From Sinorhizobium terangae (GTDB lineage: Bacteria > Pseudomonadota > Alphaproteobacteria > Rhizobiales > Rhizobiaceae): DNA of 64,000 bases. This document shows positions 1-8,822 of this stretch, one piece after another. Every line of letters starts with the position of its first letter. Position 1 is the stretch's first letter. A program made the position numbers and the translations under genes. Location of the stretch: assembly GCF_009601505.1 (NCBI RefSeq), contig NZ_WITC01000115.1, forward strand, positions 51,269-115,268, read 5' to 3'. The notes beneath the pieces are model-generated. The model did no database searches, was not told where the DNA came from, and saw nothing but the letters and a program-made list of their open reading frames with translations.

Positions 1-1
1 C

Positions 2-598
2 GGTGCCGGCACGATCGTGAACTGCTCAGGTCCGCGCGCGGCATTGACGGCGCGTATGGCGGGCCTCGATATCCCGGTGGAGCCGCGCAAGCGCACGTTG
101 TTTGTCTTCGATTGCGCCGACACACCGGAAGGCACGGCCAACATCAACGATGGCCGACTGCCGCTGATGATCGACCCGAGCGGTGTGTTCTGCCGTCCCG
201 AGGGCCGCTTTTTCCTGACGGGCTGCCCACCTGTCGAGGACCCAACGTCGGACTGGGACGATTTCGAACCGCGCTATGAAGAATTCGAAGAGATCATCTG
301 GCCGGCACTCGCCGAACGCTCGCCGAAATTCGAAGCGATCAAGGTCGTCAATCAATGGGCAGGTCATTACGATTACAACACCCTCGACCAAAATCTGATC
401 GTCGGCCGCCATCCTGAAGTGCGCAACTTCCTCTTCGCAAATGGCTTTTCGGGCCACGGTTTGCAGCAGGGACCGGCCACCGGCCGAGGTGTGTCCGAAC
501 TTATCATTTATAACGAGTATCGAACCCTCGATTTGACGGAAGTCGGGTACGAGAGAGTCCTCAACAATCGACCTTTTATCGAAAGGGCAGTCATATAG
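2..598 (+). CDS. FAD-dependent oxidoreductase (DAO family), C-terminal part
   Basis: The reading frame is open from the window edge, so this is the last ~198 residues of a longer protein. The fragment begins with the GTIVNCSGPRA stretch typical of the second half of glycine/D-amino-acid-oxidase-type flavoproteins. It ends with NGFSGHGLQQGPATGRGVSE, the C-terminal FAD-binding segment of that family. The family oxidises amine or amino-acid C-N bonds using FAD and oxygen or an electron carrier. The exact substrate cannot be read from this fragment. It points towards the convergent aconitase gene and probably belongs to the catabolic cluster or to its left neighbour. The N-terminal Rossmann motif lies outside the window. 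Confidence 0.8.
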   Translation, partial: GAGTIVNCSGPRAALTARMAGLDIPVEPRKRTLFVFDCADTPEGTANINDGRLPLMIDPSGVFCRPEGRFFLTGCPPVEDPTSDWDDFEPRYEEFEEIIWPALAERSPKFEAIKVVNQWAGHYDYNTLDQNLIVGRHPEVRNFLFANGFSGHGLQQGPATGRGVSELIIYNEYRTLDLTEVGYERVLNNRPFIERAVI

Positions 599-732
599 GA
601 CCTGGTGGCCGTAGCCGTCGACGGCAACGGTGTCTGACATGGTTCGATGAATGTGTGGCAACCGCATGAAGCAGTTCATCTGCTCTTGCACCGATCCGAA
701 GCACTTCTCGCGGCGTTGGCCTCGAGAACTCT

Positions 733-852
733 TCAATGCGGGCCATAGTTGCCGATGAAATGGCCCGGCAGGCGTTCCGACGCCGAATTGTCCGAACTCA
801 TGGCGGCTGCCGAACCGTTGCGGGCGTCAATGAAGTCGACGGAGGTCGTCAT
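733..852 (-). CDS. Small 39-aa ORF coupled to the aconitase stop
   Basis: A 39-residue frame whose ATG overlaps the aconitase stop codon in an ATGA arrangement, so it could be translated by coupling. It starts MTTSVDFIDARNGSAAAM and I do not recognise a family. The tight coupling suggests that a real gene once began here; the short length suggests it was cut off by a rearrangement. The 130 bases between it and the flavoprotein gene contain nothing I recognise. A chance ORF remains possible. Confidence 0.3.
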   Translation of the reverse strand: MTTSVDFIDARNGSAAAMSSDNSASERLPGHFIGNYGPH

Positions 853-3470
853 CCAATGTGCCCTTCGCTGCTACCGTTCGTAGCTAAGTCTCTTGTGCCG
901 GCGAGTAGCGGGTTAAGAATAAGAGGGATCATTCCGCCAGCAAGCATTGTCTTGGCCTCCTGCTCGGTCTCTACGGCAGCGCGCGCCGTCAATATCTCCT
1001 GGGCACCGGACGCGCGCTGTAGAACTAGCCTCACATCGCAGCGCGGATGGATGCGCGTGGCATCAATTTCAATGAGGTCCTGTGCCGAAAGTGAGGGCAA
1101 CAAGCTTTCGATCGCGATCGGTAGAATGCCCATGCCGATCAGATTGGTGCGATGGATGCGCTCGAAGCTTCTCGCAATGACGGCGCGCACGCTCAGCAAT
1201 GCGACGCCTTTGGCTGCCCAATCGCGTGATGAACCGGCCCCATATCGCTCTCCGGCCACGATGACGACGGACCGGCCTTCCTGCCGGTAGCGTTGGGCGA
1301 CCTCCCATAGCGGACCTTCCTCCATTGAAGGCGCATGCACGGTCCTTGAGGCTGGTTCCCCGCCAAGCAGGAGGTTGGCGGCAGTCCGATTGTCGAAGAG
1401 ACCGCGAACCATGGCCTGCCAGTTCCCTCGTCGGGCCGCATAGACATTGAGATCGTTGGGCTGATCGCCGGCGGCAACGAGATGACGCCCGGCATAGCTC
1501 TCGGCGACGATCTGGCCGGCGGGGGAGATGTGATCCGTGGTCATGTCATCGCCAAGCACGAGCAGCGGATGGGCCGAGTAGGTTCCGAGCCGATTGGTGG
1601 AGCTGATGCCGGCGAAAGGCGGACGCCGGATATAGGTCGAGCTCTCATCCCAGGGAAACGTTGGAGACGACGGCGCCTCAAGGGCGAGCCATGCCTCGTT
1701 CTGCGCCGCATCGTGGAAGGCCCGACCAAAATCCTCATTATCCGAGAAGTCTCGCAGGATCGCGTCGATCTCTTCGTCCGATGGGAGGAGATCGCAAAGA
1801 TGGACGGCGGAGTCGTCGGAGGCCTTTGCGATTTCAAGGTTCATCGGATGGGAACAGAATTTGCCGATGATCGAGAGGGCGACCACATGCGGCGGTGAGG
1901 CGAGAAAGCCGAATTGCAGACTTGGATGAATCCGGCCGGGAAAGTTGCGATTGCCCGAGAGGAGGGCGGCGGCAACCGTGCCGTTGGCGATTGCCTCGGC
2001 CATGTCCGGCTGGAGTGGCCCCGAATTGCCGATGCAGGTGGTGCAGCCGTGGCCCACGATACCGAAGCCGATGGCCTCCAAGTCCACCAACAGACCGCTC
2101 CGTTTCAGGAAGAGTTCGGCGGATGGCGAGCCCGGCGCCAATGATGTCTTGACCCACCAAGGCGGGCGCAGACCGAGCCGGTTTGCCTTGCGGGCGGCAA
2201 GACCGGCGGCGGCCAAGAGGCGCTGGTCGGAGGTGTTGGTGCAGCTCGTGATCGCCGCGATCGCGATTGCGCCGTCCGGAATGCCTTTGGATCCTTCCCC
2301 GAGCGGCCTGCCAACTGCCGCCTCCAGGGCAGAGGCGGCCTCTGTGAGCGCCAACTTGTCTTGCGGGCGCTGCGGCCCGGCCATAAGGGCGCACACATTG
2401 CCGAGATCGAGTTCGATGACCCTGGTGTAGCGGGGCTCGGCTTCCGGATCAAACCAGAGGCCCATCGCACGCGCGGCACTTTCGACCAGTGAGCAATGTT
2501 CGCACGCTCGACCGGTTCCACGCAGGTATTCGATCGTCTGACTGTCGATCGGAAAATAGCCGGTTGATGCTCCATATTCCGGCGCCATGTTGGCGATGAC
2601 GGCGCGGTCTCCGCCTGAGAGCGTTGCCACACCCGGTCCGAAGAATTCGACGAACTCTCCCGAGACCGCGTGGCGCCGCAGGAGGTGCGTAACGTCTAGC
2701 GCCAAGTCCGTTGACAGCACGCCGGGCGAGAGCCGTCCGGTCAGGCGCACACCGACGACATCCGGAAGGCGTATCGTGACGGGGAAACCAAAGAATACGC
2801 TTTCCGCCTCCAGCCCGCCCACACCCCAGCCAAGAACGCCGATACCGTTTATCATCGGCGTGTGGCTGTCGGTTCCGATAAGTGTGTCCGGCGTGGCCCA
2901 GGTCTCGCCGTTCCGGTCTTCGAGGCGGATGACGGTCGCCAATTGCTCGAGATTGAGCGTGTGCATGATCCCGGTGCCCGGTGGATGCACGGTGACACCC
3001 GGAAGAGCGGTCGTCGCCCATTTCATCAGGCGGTAGCGCTCGCTGTTGCGCTCCATCTCGCGCTGCATGTTGAAGGCACGAGACTGGGGCTGTCCATACA
3101 TGTCGACGCCGATACTGTGATCGACGGAGACGTCGACCGGCAGGACCGGCGTGAGGCTTGCCGGGTCACCGCCGGCTTCCGCGATGGCGTCGCGCATGGC
3201 AGCAATGTCGACCAGCGCGGGCACGCAGGTCGTGTCGTGCATGAGGACACGCGAGGGATGGAAGGCGATCTCGGCCTCGCTCGTGCCGCTGACAAGCCAG
3301 CCCCGCAAGACTGTGATCATGGACGGCAGGCGGTCTGCGTCTTCCCTGGCAACGTTTTCCAGAAGGATTCGATGGACGAAGGGCAGTCTCGCGAGATCCC
3401 CGCCGAAGATTGTGGGGAGATCAAGTGCTTTGACGACTCCGTATGGTGTCGCTAGCTGAAGAAAGCTCAT
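849..3470 (-). CDS. Aconitate hydratase family protein (aconitase paralogue)
   Basis: An 873-aa protein of the aconitase/IRP1 family, which isomerises hydroxy-polycarboxylates (for example citrate to isocitrate) through a [4Fe-4S] cluster. The three cluster cysteines are visible: Cys410 in SCTNTS, and Cys476 and Cys479 in GHGCTTCIGNSGP. The TDSHTPMINGIGVLGWGVGG substrate region lies near residues 205-230, and the swivelling domain carries YGAGSSRDWAAKG near residue 745. I chose the start at 3470 because GGAGGAGAC lies directly upstream; an earlier in-frame ATG at 3503 has no such site. It is divergent from a GntR regulator and separated from an isocitrate-dehydrogenase-like gene only by that regulator. 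This suggests a dedicated catabolic step rather than the housekeeping TCA enzyme. The substrate is inferred only as a citrate-like acid. Confidence 0.88.
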   Translation of the reverse strand: MSFLQLATPYGVVKALDLPTIFGGDLARLPFVHRILLENVAREDADRLPSMITVLRGWLVSGTSEAEIAFHPSRVLMHDTTCVPALVDIAAMRDAIAEAGGDPASLTPVLPVDVSVDHSIGVDMYGQPQSRAFNMQREMERNSERYRLMKWATTALPGVTVHPPGTGIMHTLNLEQLATVIRLEDRNGETWATPDTLIGTDSHTPMINGIGVLGWGVGGLEAESVFFGFPVTIRLPDVVGVRLTGRLSPGVLSTDLALDVTHLLRRHAVSGEFVEFFGPGVATLSGGDRAVIANMAPEYGASTGYFPIDSQTIEYLRGTGRACEHCSLVESAARAMGLWFDPEAEPRYTRVIELDLGNVCALMAGPQRPQDKLALTEAASALEAAVGRPLGEGSKGIPDGAIAIAAITSCTNTSDQRLLAAAGLAARKANRLGLRPPWWVKTSLAPGSPSAELFLKRSGLLVDLEAIGFGIVGHGCTTCIGNSGPLQPDMAEAIANGTVAAALLSGNRNFPGRIHPSLQFGFLASPPHVVALSIIGKFCSHPMNLEIAKASDDSAVHLCDLLPSDEEIDAILRDFSDNEDFGRAFHDAAQNEAWLALEAPSSPTFPWDESSTYIRRPPFAGISSTNRLGTYSAHPLLVLGDDMTTDHISPAGQIVAESYAGRHLVAAGDQPNDLNVYAARRGNWQAMVRGLFDNRTAANLLLGGEPASRTVHAPSMEEGPLWEVAQRYRQEGRSVVIVAGERYGAGSSRDWAAKGVALLSVRAVIARSFERIHRTNLIGMGILPIAIESLLPSLSAQDLIEIDATRIHPRCDVRLVLQRASGAQEILTARAAVETEQEAKTMLAGGMIPLILNPLLAGTRDLATNGSSEGHIG

Positions 3471-3501
3471 GTCTCCTCCGTTGAATGATTTTTTAATATG
3501 C

Positions 3502-3556
3502 AAAAAGCCAAAATATACGTGGTGTCAATGGAGGTTCTACCATTTTTTGGCTTTTC
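3502..3556. promoter_or_regulatory. Candidate divergent operator pair, AAAAGCCAAAA motif
   Basis: The gap between the aconitase and GntR genes holds AAAAAGCCAAAATA (3502-3515) and the same motif inverted, TTTTTTGGCTTTTC (about 3542-3555). Similar motifs occur before the dehydrogenase gene and before the ABC operon. Position and recurrence make these likely binding sites for the adjacent GntR regulator; this is inference from sequence repetition. Confidence 0.5.
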
Positions 3557-3657
3557 TAGGGCCCAGATATGCAAATTGTTTCGCTCGATTTGTTCCCTTT
3601 GCGGCCGGCATGGATTAACCTGCGGCGACATCGATGTTTCATACGGGGTTGATCGAG

Positions 3658-4584
3658 ATGCGTTCCAGCCAATTGGCACAAACCATTGCGAATGAAATCA
3701 CCCTGCTCGTCACTTCGGGAGAGTTGTCGGTCGGCGACCACCTGAAGACGCAGCAGCTTGCAGACCGCTTTGGCGTCTCCCGCTCGCCCGTGCGCGAAGC
3801 GATGGACATGCTGGCGACGCAAGGTCTCCTCGAGCAGAAGGAAAACAGGGGCTTCTTCGTCAAGGAGATCACCGACAGCATCGCCGAACGCGTTCGCGAG
3901 GATGCGGAGCCATTCGAAGTGTCCAACGACTACCAGCGTCTTGCAGAAGACTGGCTCACCGATCGGATACCGGCCGAAGTCACCGAGCAGATGCTGAGGG
4001 AACGCTACGATCTGACGAAGTCGCAGGTCAACGATGTCCTGATGCGCGCGTCTCGCGAGGGATGGGCCGAGCGCAAGCAGGGTTACGGCTGGCGCTTCCT
4101 GCCGGTCGCCAAGACGCCCGAGGCTTTCGAGCAGATCTACCGCTTCCGTATGCTGATCGAGCCGGCCGCGATGCTGGAACCCGCGTTCCGGCTGGATCGG
4201 AAGATCATCGAGGAGCAACGCCGCATTCAGTTGCGCATGCTGGAGACTGATATTGAACGGCTGCCAGCGGAACGGCTTCTCCACAACGGCGCACTCTTCC
4301 ATGAAGAACTGATCAAGATGTCGAACAATCCGTTTTTCCACCTCTCGCTCGTGCGCGTGAACCGGATGCGGCGTCTGCTCGAATATCGGTCCCGTGTCGA
4401 CCGCAGCCGCACTGTGCGTCAGTGCCAGGAACATCTCGAAATTCTTGATCTTCTCGAGCGCGGTGAGGTCGTCGAGGCTTCTTACGCAATGCGCCGGCAC
4501 CTCGGCGGTGCGCTCTCCAAGAAGTCGCCCGTGACCTGGTCCTGGTCGCACCAGGCGCATGAAAAAGAGCTCCTCGAAAAATAG
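3658..4584 (+). CDS. GntR-family regulator with FCD domain
   Basis: About 308 aa. Residues ~5-70 form a GntR winged helix (SQLAQTIANEI, then LADRFGVSRSPVREAMDML). The C-terminal ~150 residues form an FCD ligand-binding domain, with histidines in HNGALFHEEL, CQEHLEILDLL and AMRRHL placed like the usual metal/acid ligands. Between them, residues ~85-150 (QRLAEDWLTDRIPAE, then MLRERYDLTKSQVNDVLMRA and a short wing) look like a second winged helix, which is unusual. FCD regulators usually sense organic acids, which fits the surrounding catabolic genes. Start 3658 is preferred (GGGG upstream); an ATG at 3634 is the alternative. It probably controls both flanking transcripts through the repeated AAAAGCCAAAA sites. 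Confidence 0.85.
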   Translation: MRSSQLAQTIANEITLLVTSGELSVGDHLKTQQLADRFGVSRSPVREAMDMLATQGLLEQKENRGFFVKEITDSIAERVREDAEPFEVSNDYQRLAEDWLTDRIPAEVTEQMLRERYDLTKSQVNDVLMRASREGWAERKQGYGWRFLPVAKTPEAFEQIYRFRMLIEPAAMLEPAFRLDRKIIEEQRRIQLRMLETDIERLPAERLLHNGALFHEELIKMSNNPFFHLSLVRVNRMRRLLEYRSRVDRSRTVRQCQEHLEILDLLERGEVVEASYAMRRHLGGALSKKSPVTWSWSHQAHEKELLEK

Positions 4585-4602
4585 CTATTGCATTTTCAGA
4601 TT

Positions 4603-4617
4603 TAAAAAGCCAATAAT
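4603..4617. promoter_or_regulatory. Candidate operator before the dehydrogenase gene
   Basis: TAAAAAGCCAATAAT lies 55 bases before the dehydrogenase start and matches the motif found upstream of the aconitase and regulator genes. Together with TTGCATTTT at 4589 it forms an imperfect inverted repeat (TTGnnTTTT, 8 bases, AAAAnnCAA). Confidence 0.4.
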
Positions 4618-4671
4618 CCGCCCGTGACGTTGCGCGGCCTGTCGGTCGTTGCCTCATGGGAGATTTGTCAG

Positions 4672-5766
4672 ATGAAAATATTCGTGACGCCGTGTGATGG
4701 GATCGGTCCCGAAATCACCGCGGCAACAATGGAGGTCATGAAGGCCACGGACGCGGCTTTCGGTCTGGGCCTCGAATACCACTACGAGGACACCGGCTTC
4801 ACGAGCCTGGAAAAACATGGTTCCACTCTCCAGGATGAGACGATCGAGCTTGCCCGCACCTTCGACGGGATCATTCTCGGTCCCCAGTCGCACATGGACT
4901 ATCCGCCCCGTGACAAGGGCGGCGTCAACGTATCGGCCGGCTTCCGCGTCAAGCTCGATCTCTACGCCAATGTCCGCCCGGCACGCTCCCGTCCATTCCT
5001 GAACGACGCCAAGAAGATGGACCTCGTCATCATGCGCGAGGCAACGGAAGGCTTTTATCCGGACCGCAACATGTATGCCGGTACGGGCGAATTCATGCCG
5101 ACGCCGGATGTCGCGCTGTCTGTCCGGAAGATCACGGCTTCGGCTTGTGAGCGTATTGCCCGTCAGGCCTTTCTCCTTGCCATGAAGCGCAACAGGAAGG
5201 TGACGGCCGTCCACAAGGCCAACAATTTCATCCTGACGGACGGCCTGTTCCTCAAGCAGGTGCGCAAGATCGCAGCCGAATTCCCCGAGGTCACACTCAA
5301 CGAATTCATCATCGACGCCATGGCGGCGCATCTGGTGCGCGACCCCTCGCGCTTCGACGTGATCGTCGCCACCAATTTCTATTCCGACATCCTTTCCGAC
5401 CTCGCCAGCGAGCTCTCGGGCAGCTTGGGTCTTGCCGGCTCGATCAATGCCAATGCCGAAACCGGCCTTGTCTGCGCCCAAGCCCAGCACGGCTCGGCGC
5501 CGGACATCCAGAATAAGAATATCGCCAACCCGACATCGCTCATCCTCTCGGCGGCGATGATGCTGAGCTGGCTCGGCGAGCAGCGCGGCTTGCCACAATT
5601 CGAGGTCGCCGGCGCGGAAATCGAGCGAGCCGTCGACGAGGTTCTCGCCAATCCCGCGACTCGTACGCGCGATCTCGGCGGCAACACCAACACCGACACG
5701 TTTGGCTCGCTCGTGGCCAAGGCTGTCCAGAACCGCGGCGGCGACCGGAAGGCTGTCAACGCCTAA
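4672..5766 (+). CDS. Isocitrate/isopropylmalate dehydrogenase family protein
   Basis: A 364-aa beta-decarboxylating dehydrogenase of the IDH/IPMDH/tartrate dehydrogenase family, which oxidises a 2-hydroxy acid with NAD(P) and usually then decarboxylates it. Visible landmarks are CDGIGPEIT (residues 6-14), the MREATEGFY substrate loop, KANNFILTDGLF with the conserved lysine, DAMAAHL and NFYSDILSDLASEL with the metal-binding aspartates, and HGSAPDIQNKNIANP, the cofactor loop. ATG at 4672 is chosen because GGGAG lies 9 bases upstream and the family's N-terminal strand starts there. The nearby aconitase paralogue suggests an isomerase plus oxidative-decarboxylase sequence, as in citrate-to-oxoglutarate or homocitrate-to-oxoadipate chemistry. 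The substrate is unknown. Confidence 0.88.
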   Translation: MKIFVTPCDGIGPEITAATMEVMKATDAAFGLGLEYHYEDTGFTSLEKHGSTLQDETIELARTFDGIILGPQSHMDYPPRDKGGVNVSAGFRVKLDLYANVRPARSRPFLNDAKKMDLVIMREATEGFYPDRNMYAGTGEFMPTPDVALSVRKITASACERIARQAFLLAMKRNRKVTAVHKANNFILTDGLFLKQVRKIAAEFPEVTLNEFIIDAMAAHLVRDPSRFDVIVATNFYSDILSDLASELSGSLGLAGSINANAETGLVCAQAQHGSAPDIQNKNIANPTSLILSAAMMLSWLGEQRGLPQFEVAGAEIERAVDEVLANPATRTRDLGGNTNTDTFGSLVAKAVQNRGGDRKAVNA

Positions 5767-5774
5767 GTGTTTGC

Positions 5775-5797
5775 ACTTTTGGTTTTACAAATCCAAA
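5775..5797. promoter_or_regulatory. Candidate palindromic operator before the ABC operon
   Basis: TTTGGTTTTACAAATCCAAA at 5778-5797 is an imperfect palindrome containing the inverted form of the cluster's AAAACCAAAA/AAAAGCCAAAA motif. It lies about 95 bases before the solute-binding-protein gene. Confidence 0.42.
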
Positions 5798-5890
5798 TTG
5801 CAAAGTTGGAGGAAGCGAGGGCAAGGAGTGGCCCTCGCGCATTTGCCCGGAGGAGCTTTCGTGCACGGGCGCTATTGGGAGATCAGGATT

Positions 5891-6997
5891 ATGAACATGA
5901 AATACATCGCCCGCTCGGCAACATTCGCCGTCACCGCGGCGGTCATGACAGCAATTGTAGCCCCAGCCTCTGCCCAGGAAGTGCCGGCCGGCTATCCGTC
6001 AGACTATGCCGACCTCGTCGCCAAAGCCAAGGAGGAGGGTACCGTCTCCATCTATACGTCTACGGACGCGGCCCAGTCGCAGAAACTGCAGGACGGGTTC
6101 ACCAAGAAATACGGCATCAAGATCGCCTACAACGACCTTGGCACGAACGGCACCTATAATCAGGTGATCTCGGAAGCCGCTGCTGGCCAGACGACCGCCG
6201 ATATCGTCTGGAGTTCGGCCATGGATCTGCAGATGACGCTGGTCCAGGACGGCTATGCTAGCGAGTATGCATCTCCGGAAGCGGGCAAGTTGCCGAGCTG
6301 GGCCAACTACAAGAACACGCTCTATGCCACGACCGTAGAGCCGATCGGCGTGATCTACAACACCAAGGTCCTGTCGGCAGACAAGCTGCCGAAGACCTAT
6401 GCCGACATGATTACCTTCCTGAAGGACAACAAGTCCATGCTGCAAGGCAAGGTGGCGACTTTTGACCCGGAAAAGAGCGGCTCCGGTTTCCTCCATCACT
6501 CAAATGACGCGCGCAACCGCAAGGACTTCTGGGATCTCGCCAAGGCCATGGGCGAGGACGGCGCGAAGATCTATTCGAGTTCGGGCGGCATGAAGGAAAC
6601 GGTCGTTTCCGGTGAGAACGTCATCGCAATCAATATCATCGGCTCCTATGCGCTCGACTGGGTCAAGGAAAGCCCTAATCTCGGTGTCCACTTCGCGTCT
6701 GACTATACGCCCGCCTTTTCCCGCCTGGCGCTGATCACCAAGGATGCTCCGCATTCGAACGCCGCCAAGCTCTTCGTCGATTACATGCTGTCGGCCGAGG
6801 GGCAGGCGCTCCTCGCCGAAGGCGGCCTGCCGTCCGTCCGCGAAGACGTCACTGCCGGCCTCAACATCAAGACGCTCAATGAACGCGTCGGCGGCGGTCT
6901 AAAACCGATCGCCGTCGATGAAGGCGTGCTTGAATATATGGATCAGATGAAGCGCGTCCAGTTCCTCAACGACTGGAAGGCAGCCCTCGGCCGCTGA
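5891..6997 (+). CDS. ABC transporter substrate-binding protein (AfuA/FbpA type)
   Basis: A 368-aa periplasmic binding protein. The N-terminus is a clear signal peptide (basic MNMKYIARS, hydrophobic core, cleavage near APASAQE at ~residue 27). The mature part opens with YADLVAKAKEEGTVSIYTST and has VIYNTKVLSADKLPKTYADM, the pattern of the iron/organophosphonate/opine-type cluster of binding proteins (AfuA, FbpA, PhnS). Relatives carry Fe3+, 2-aminoethylphosphonate or acid ligands, so the name iron transporter would be unsafe here. It is followed directly by its fused permease and ATPase and sits in an acid-catabolism cluster, so it probably imports the pathway substrate. Start 5891 is chosen for the signal peptide. 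Confidence 0.85.
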   Translation: MNMKYIARSATFAVTAAVMTAIVAPASAQEVPAGYPSDYADLVAKAKEEGTVSIYTSTDAAQSQKLQDGFTKKYGIKIAYNDLGTNGTYNQVISEAAAGQTTADIVWSSAMDLQMTLVQDGYASEYASPEAGKLPSWANYKNTLYATTVEPIGVIYNTKVLSADKLPKTYADMITFLKDNKSMLQGKVATFDPEKSGSGFLHHSNDARNRKDFWDLAKAMGEDGAKIYSSSGGMKETVVSGENVIAINIIGSYALDWVKESPNLGVHFASDYTPAFSRLALITKDAPHSNAAKLFVDYMLSAEGQALLAEGGLPSVREDVTAGLNIKTLNERVGGGLKPIAVDEGVLEYMDQMKRVQFLNDWKAALGR

Positions 6998-7061
6998 TGC
7001 TTCGCCGTCCGCGGCGCTATCCATGCGCCGCGGCTCCGCTCCTGTTTGCGAGAGGCAAGGA

Positions 7062-8822
7062 ATGTCTACCCACGCTCAAGCACCGGCCGCAGTCGAGCTT
7101 TCAAAAGCCGCAGCCGAAAAGAAATATCCGGCGAGAATGCCGCGCCACGGCAACGCCAGCGCTTACAGGCGCATTGTCATCGGCCTGCTCGCAATCGCGG
7201 TTCTCGCGCCCGTCGGCCTGATCATATACCAGAGTTTCCTGACCGCCGCCTTCTTCAGCCCACGTGCCAGGTTCGGTCTCGACGCCTATCGCTACGTCTT
7301 CTTCGACCAGAATTTCTATAAGGCGCTCGGCACGACGGCGATTTTCTCTTTCGGCATGGTCGCGATTGCCGTGCCGCTCGGTGGCCTGCTCGCCTTCCTG
7401 ATCACCCGCACCGATATTAAGGCCAAGCGCCTGCTCGAAATCCTCGTGCTGGTGCCGATGTTCATTTCTTCCATCGTGCTCGCCTTCGGCTACACCGTTT
7501 CGGTCGGCCCTACCGGTTTCGTCTCGCTTTTCATCCGTGATCTCATCGGCGTCGTTCCCTGGAACATCTATAGCCTGCCCGGCATGATCCTGATCGCCGG
7601 CCTGAGCCATGTGCCGCATGTCTATCTCTATGTCTCCTCGGCAATGCGCAATCTTCCCTCCGATCTCGAGGAGGCCGCGCGCACGACCGGTGCCTCCATC
7701 TGGCAGGTTTCGCGTGACGTGACGCTACCCATGGTGCTGCCGGCGCTGATCTTCGCCGCCGCACTCAACGTCCTTCTCGGCTTCGAAACCTTCGGCATTC
7801 CGCTGGTGCTCGGCGACCCCAACGGCATCATGGTGCTCACCACCTATATCTACAAGCTCACCACCTTGTTCGGCACGCCGACCTATCAGCTGATGGCGGT
7901 GGTGGCTGTGATGCTGGTCCTGATCACGCTGCCGCTCGTCTGGATGCAGCGCAAGCTGCTGCGCAATGCCCGCAAATACGCAGCCATGGGCGGCAAGGGC
8001 GCGCGCGTCTCCACTCTCAAGCTCGGCAAGAGCGGCCAGATCATTGCGCTGTCAATCATCGGTCTTTGGCTCTTCGTCTCCGTCGCCCTGCCGATCGGCG
8101 GCATCACTGTGCGTGCCTTCGTCGATGCCTGGGGTGAGGGCGTGAGCCTCTTCGACCAACTGACCCTCGCAAATTTCAGCCGCATGCTCGAGGTTCCGAG
8201 CCTCTATAACGGCATTGTTAACACCGTCATCCTGTCGGTGGTCGGTGGCGCAGTCGCGGTGGCGATCTATCTGGCAGTCGGGCTTGCCGGCCACCGCAAT
8301 TGGGGCATGTCGAACACGGTTCTCGACTATATCGTGCTTCTGCCACGCGCCCTGCCGGGCCTGGTGGTCGGCCTTGCCTTCTTCTGGGTCTTCCTGTTCG
8401 TGCCGTTCCTGACGCCGCTGCGGCCGACCCTGGTCAGCCTGTTCGTGGCCTACTTGGTCGTCGGCCTCTCCTATGGCCTCAGGCTGCTACAGGGCACGCT
8501 CATTCAGGTGGCGCCGGAACTCGAAGAGTCCGCCCGTACGACTGGCGCCACGATCGGCCGCACCTGGAAGGACGTGGTGATCCCGATCGTTCGTCCCGGC
8601 CTCGCCGGCGCCTGGGCACTCATCATGATTATCTTCCTTCGCGAATATGCGACAGGCGTCTATCTCATGGGCGCCGGCACCGAAGTGATCGGCTCGCTGA
8701 TGGTCTCGCTGCTGCAGACCGGCGCGATGAACACCATCGCCGCGCTCGCCCTCATCAGCATCGTATTGACGGGCGCAGGCCTCGCACTCGCCCTCCGTTT
8801 GGGAGCAAAAATCCATGACTGA
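7062..8822 (+). CDS. ABC transporter permease, fused two-module (FbpB type)
   Basis: 586 aa, double the length of a simple permease: two permease modules in one chain with about twelve membrane helices. Each half has an EAA coupling loop: EEAARTTGASIWQVSRDVTLP in the first half and EESARTTGATIGRTWKDVVIP in the second. These loops dock on the ATPase. Start 7062 follows AAGGA; an earlier ATG at 7023 has no good site. It lies 64 bases after the binding-protein gene and overlaps the ATPase gene by 8 bases, so the three form one importer in the inner membrane. Confidence 0.9.
   Translation: MSTHAQAPAAVELSKAAAEKKYPARMPRHGNASAYRRIVIGLLAIAVLAPVGLIIYQSFLTAAFFSPRARFGLDAYRYVFFDQNFYKALGTTAIFSFGMVAIAVPLGGLLAFLITRTDIKAKRLLEILVLVPMFISSIVLAFGYTVSVGPTGFVSLFIRDLIGVVPWNIYSLPGMILIAGLSHVPHVYLYVSSAMRNLPSDLEEAARTTGASIWQVSRDVTLPMVLPALIFAAALNVLLGFETFGIPLVLGDPNGIMVLTTYIYKLTTLFGTPTYQLMAVVAVMLVLITLPLVWMQRKLLRNARKYAAMGGKGARVSTLKLGKSGQIIALSIIGLWLFVSVALPIGGITVRAFVDAWGEGVSLFDQLTLANFSRMLEVPSLYNGIVNTVILSVVGGAVAVAIYLAVGLAGHRNWGMSNTVLDYIVLLPRALPGLVVGLAFFWVFLFVPFLTPLRPTLVSLFVAYLVVGLSYGLRLLQGTLIQVAPELEESARTTGATIGRTWKDVVIPIVRPGLAGAWALIMIIFLREYATGVYLMGAGTEVIGSLMVSLLQTGAMNTIAALALISIVLTGAGLALALRLGAKIHD

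Noticed and set aside
26..736. 236-aa minus-strand frame over the flavoprotein gene
   Set aside because: Antisense shadow of a well-supported gene; no motif of its own.
736..1290. 184-aa plus-strand frame over the aconitase gene end
   Set aside because: Opposite strand of a clear gene and no recognised domain.
3556..4560. 334-aa minus-strand frame over the GntR gene
   Set aside because: High-GC antisense frame; the plus strand carries the real helix-turn-helix and FCD motifs.
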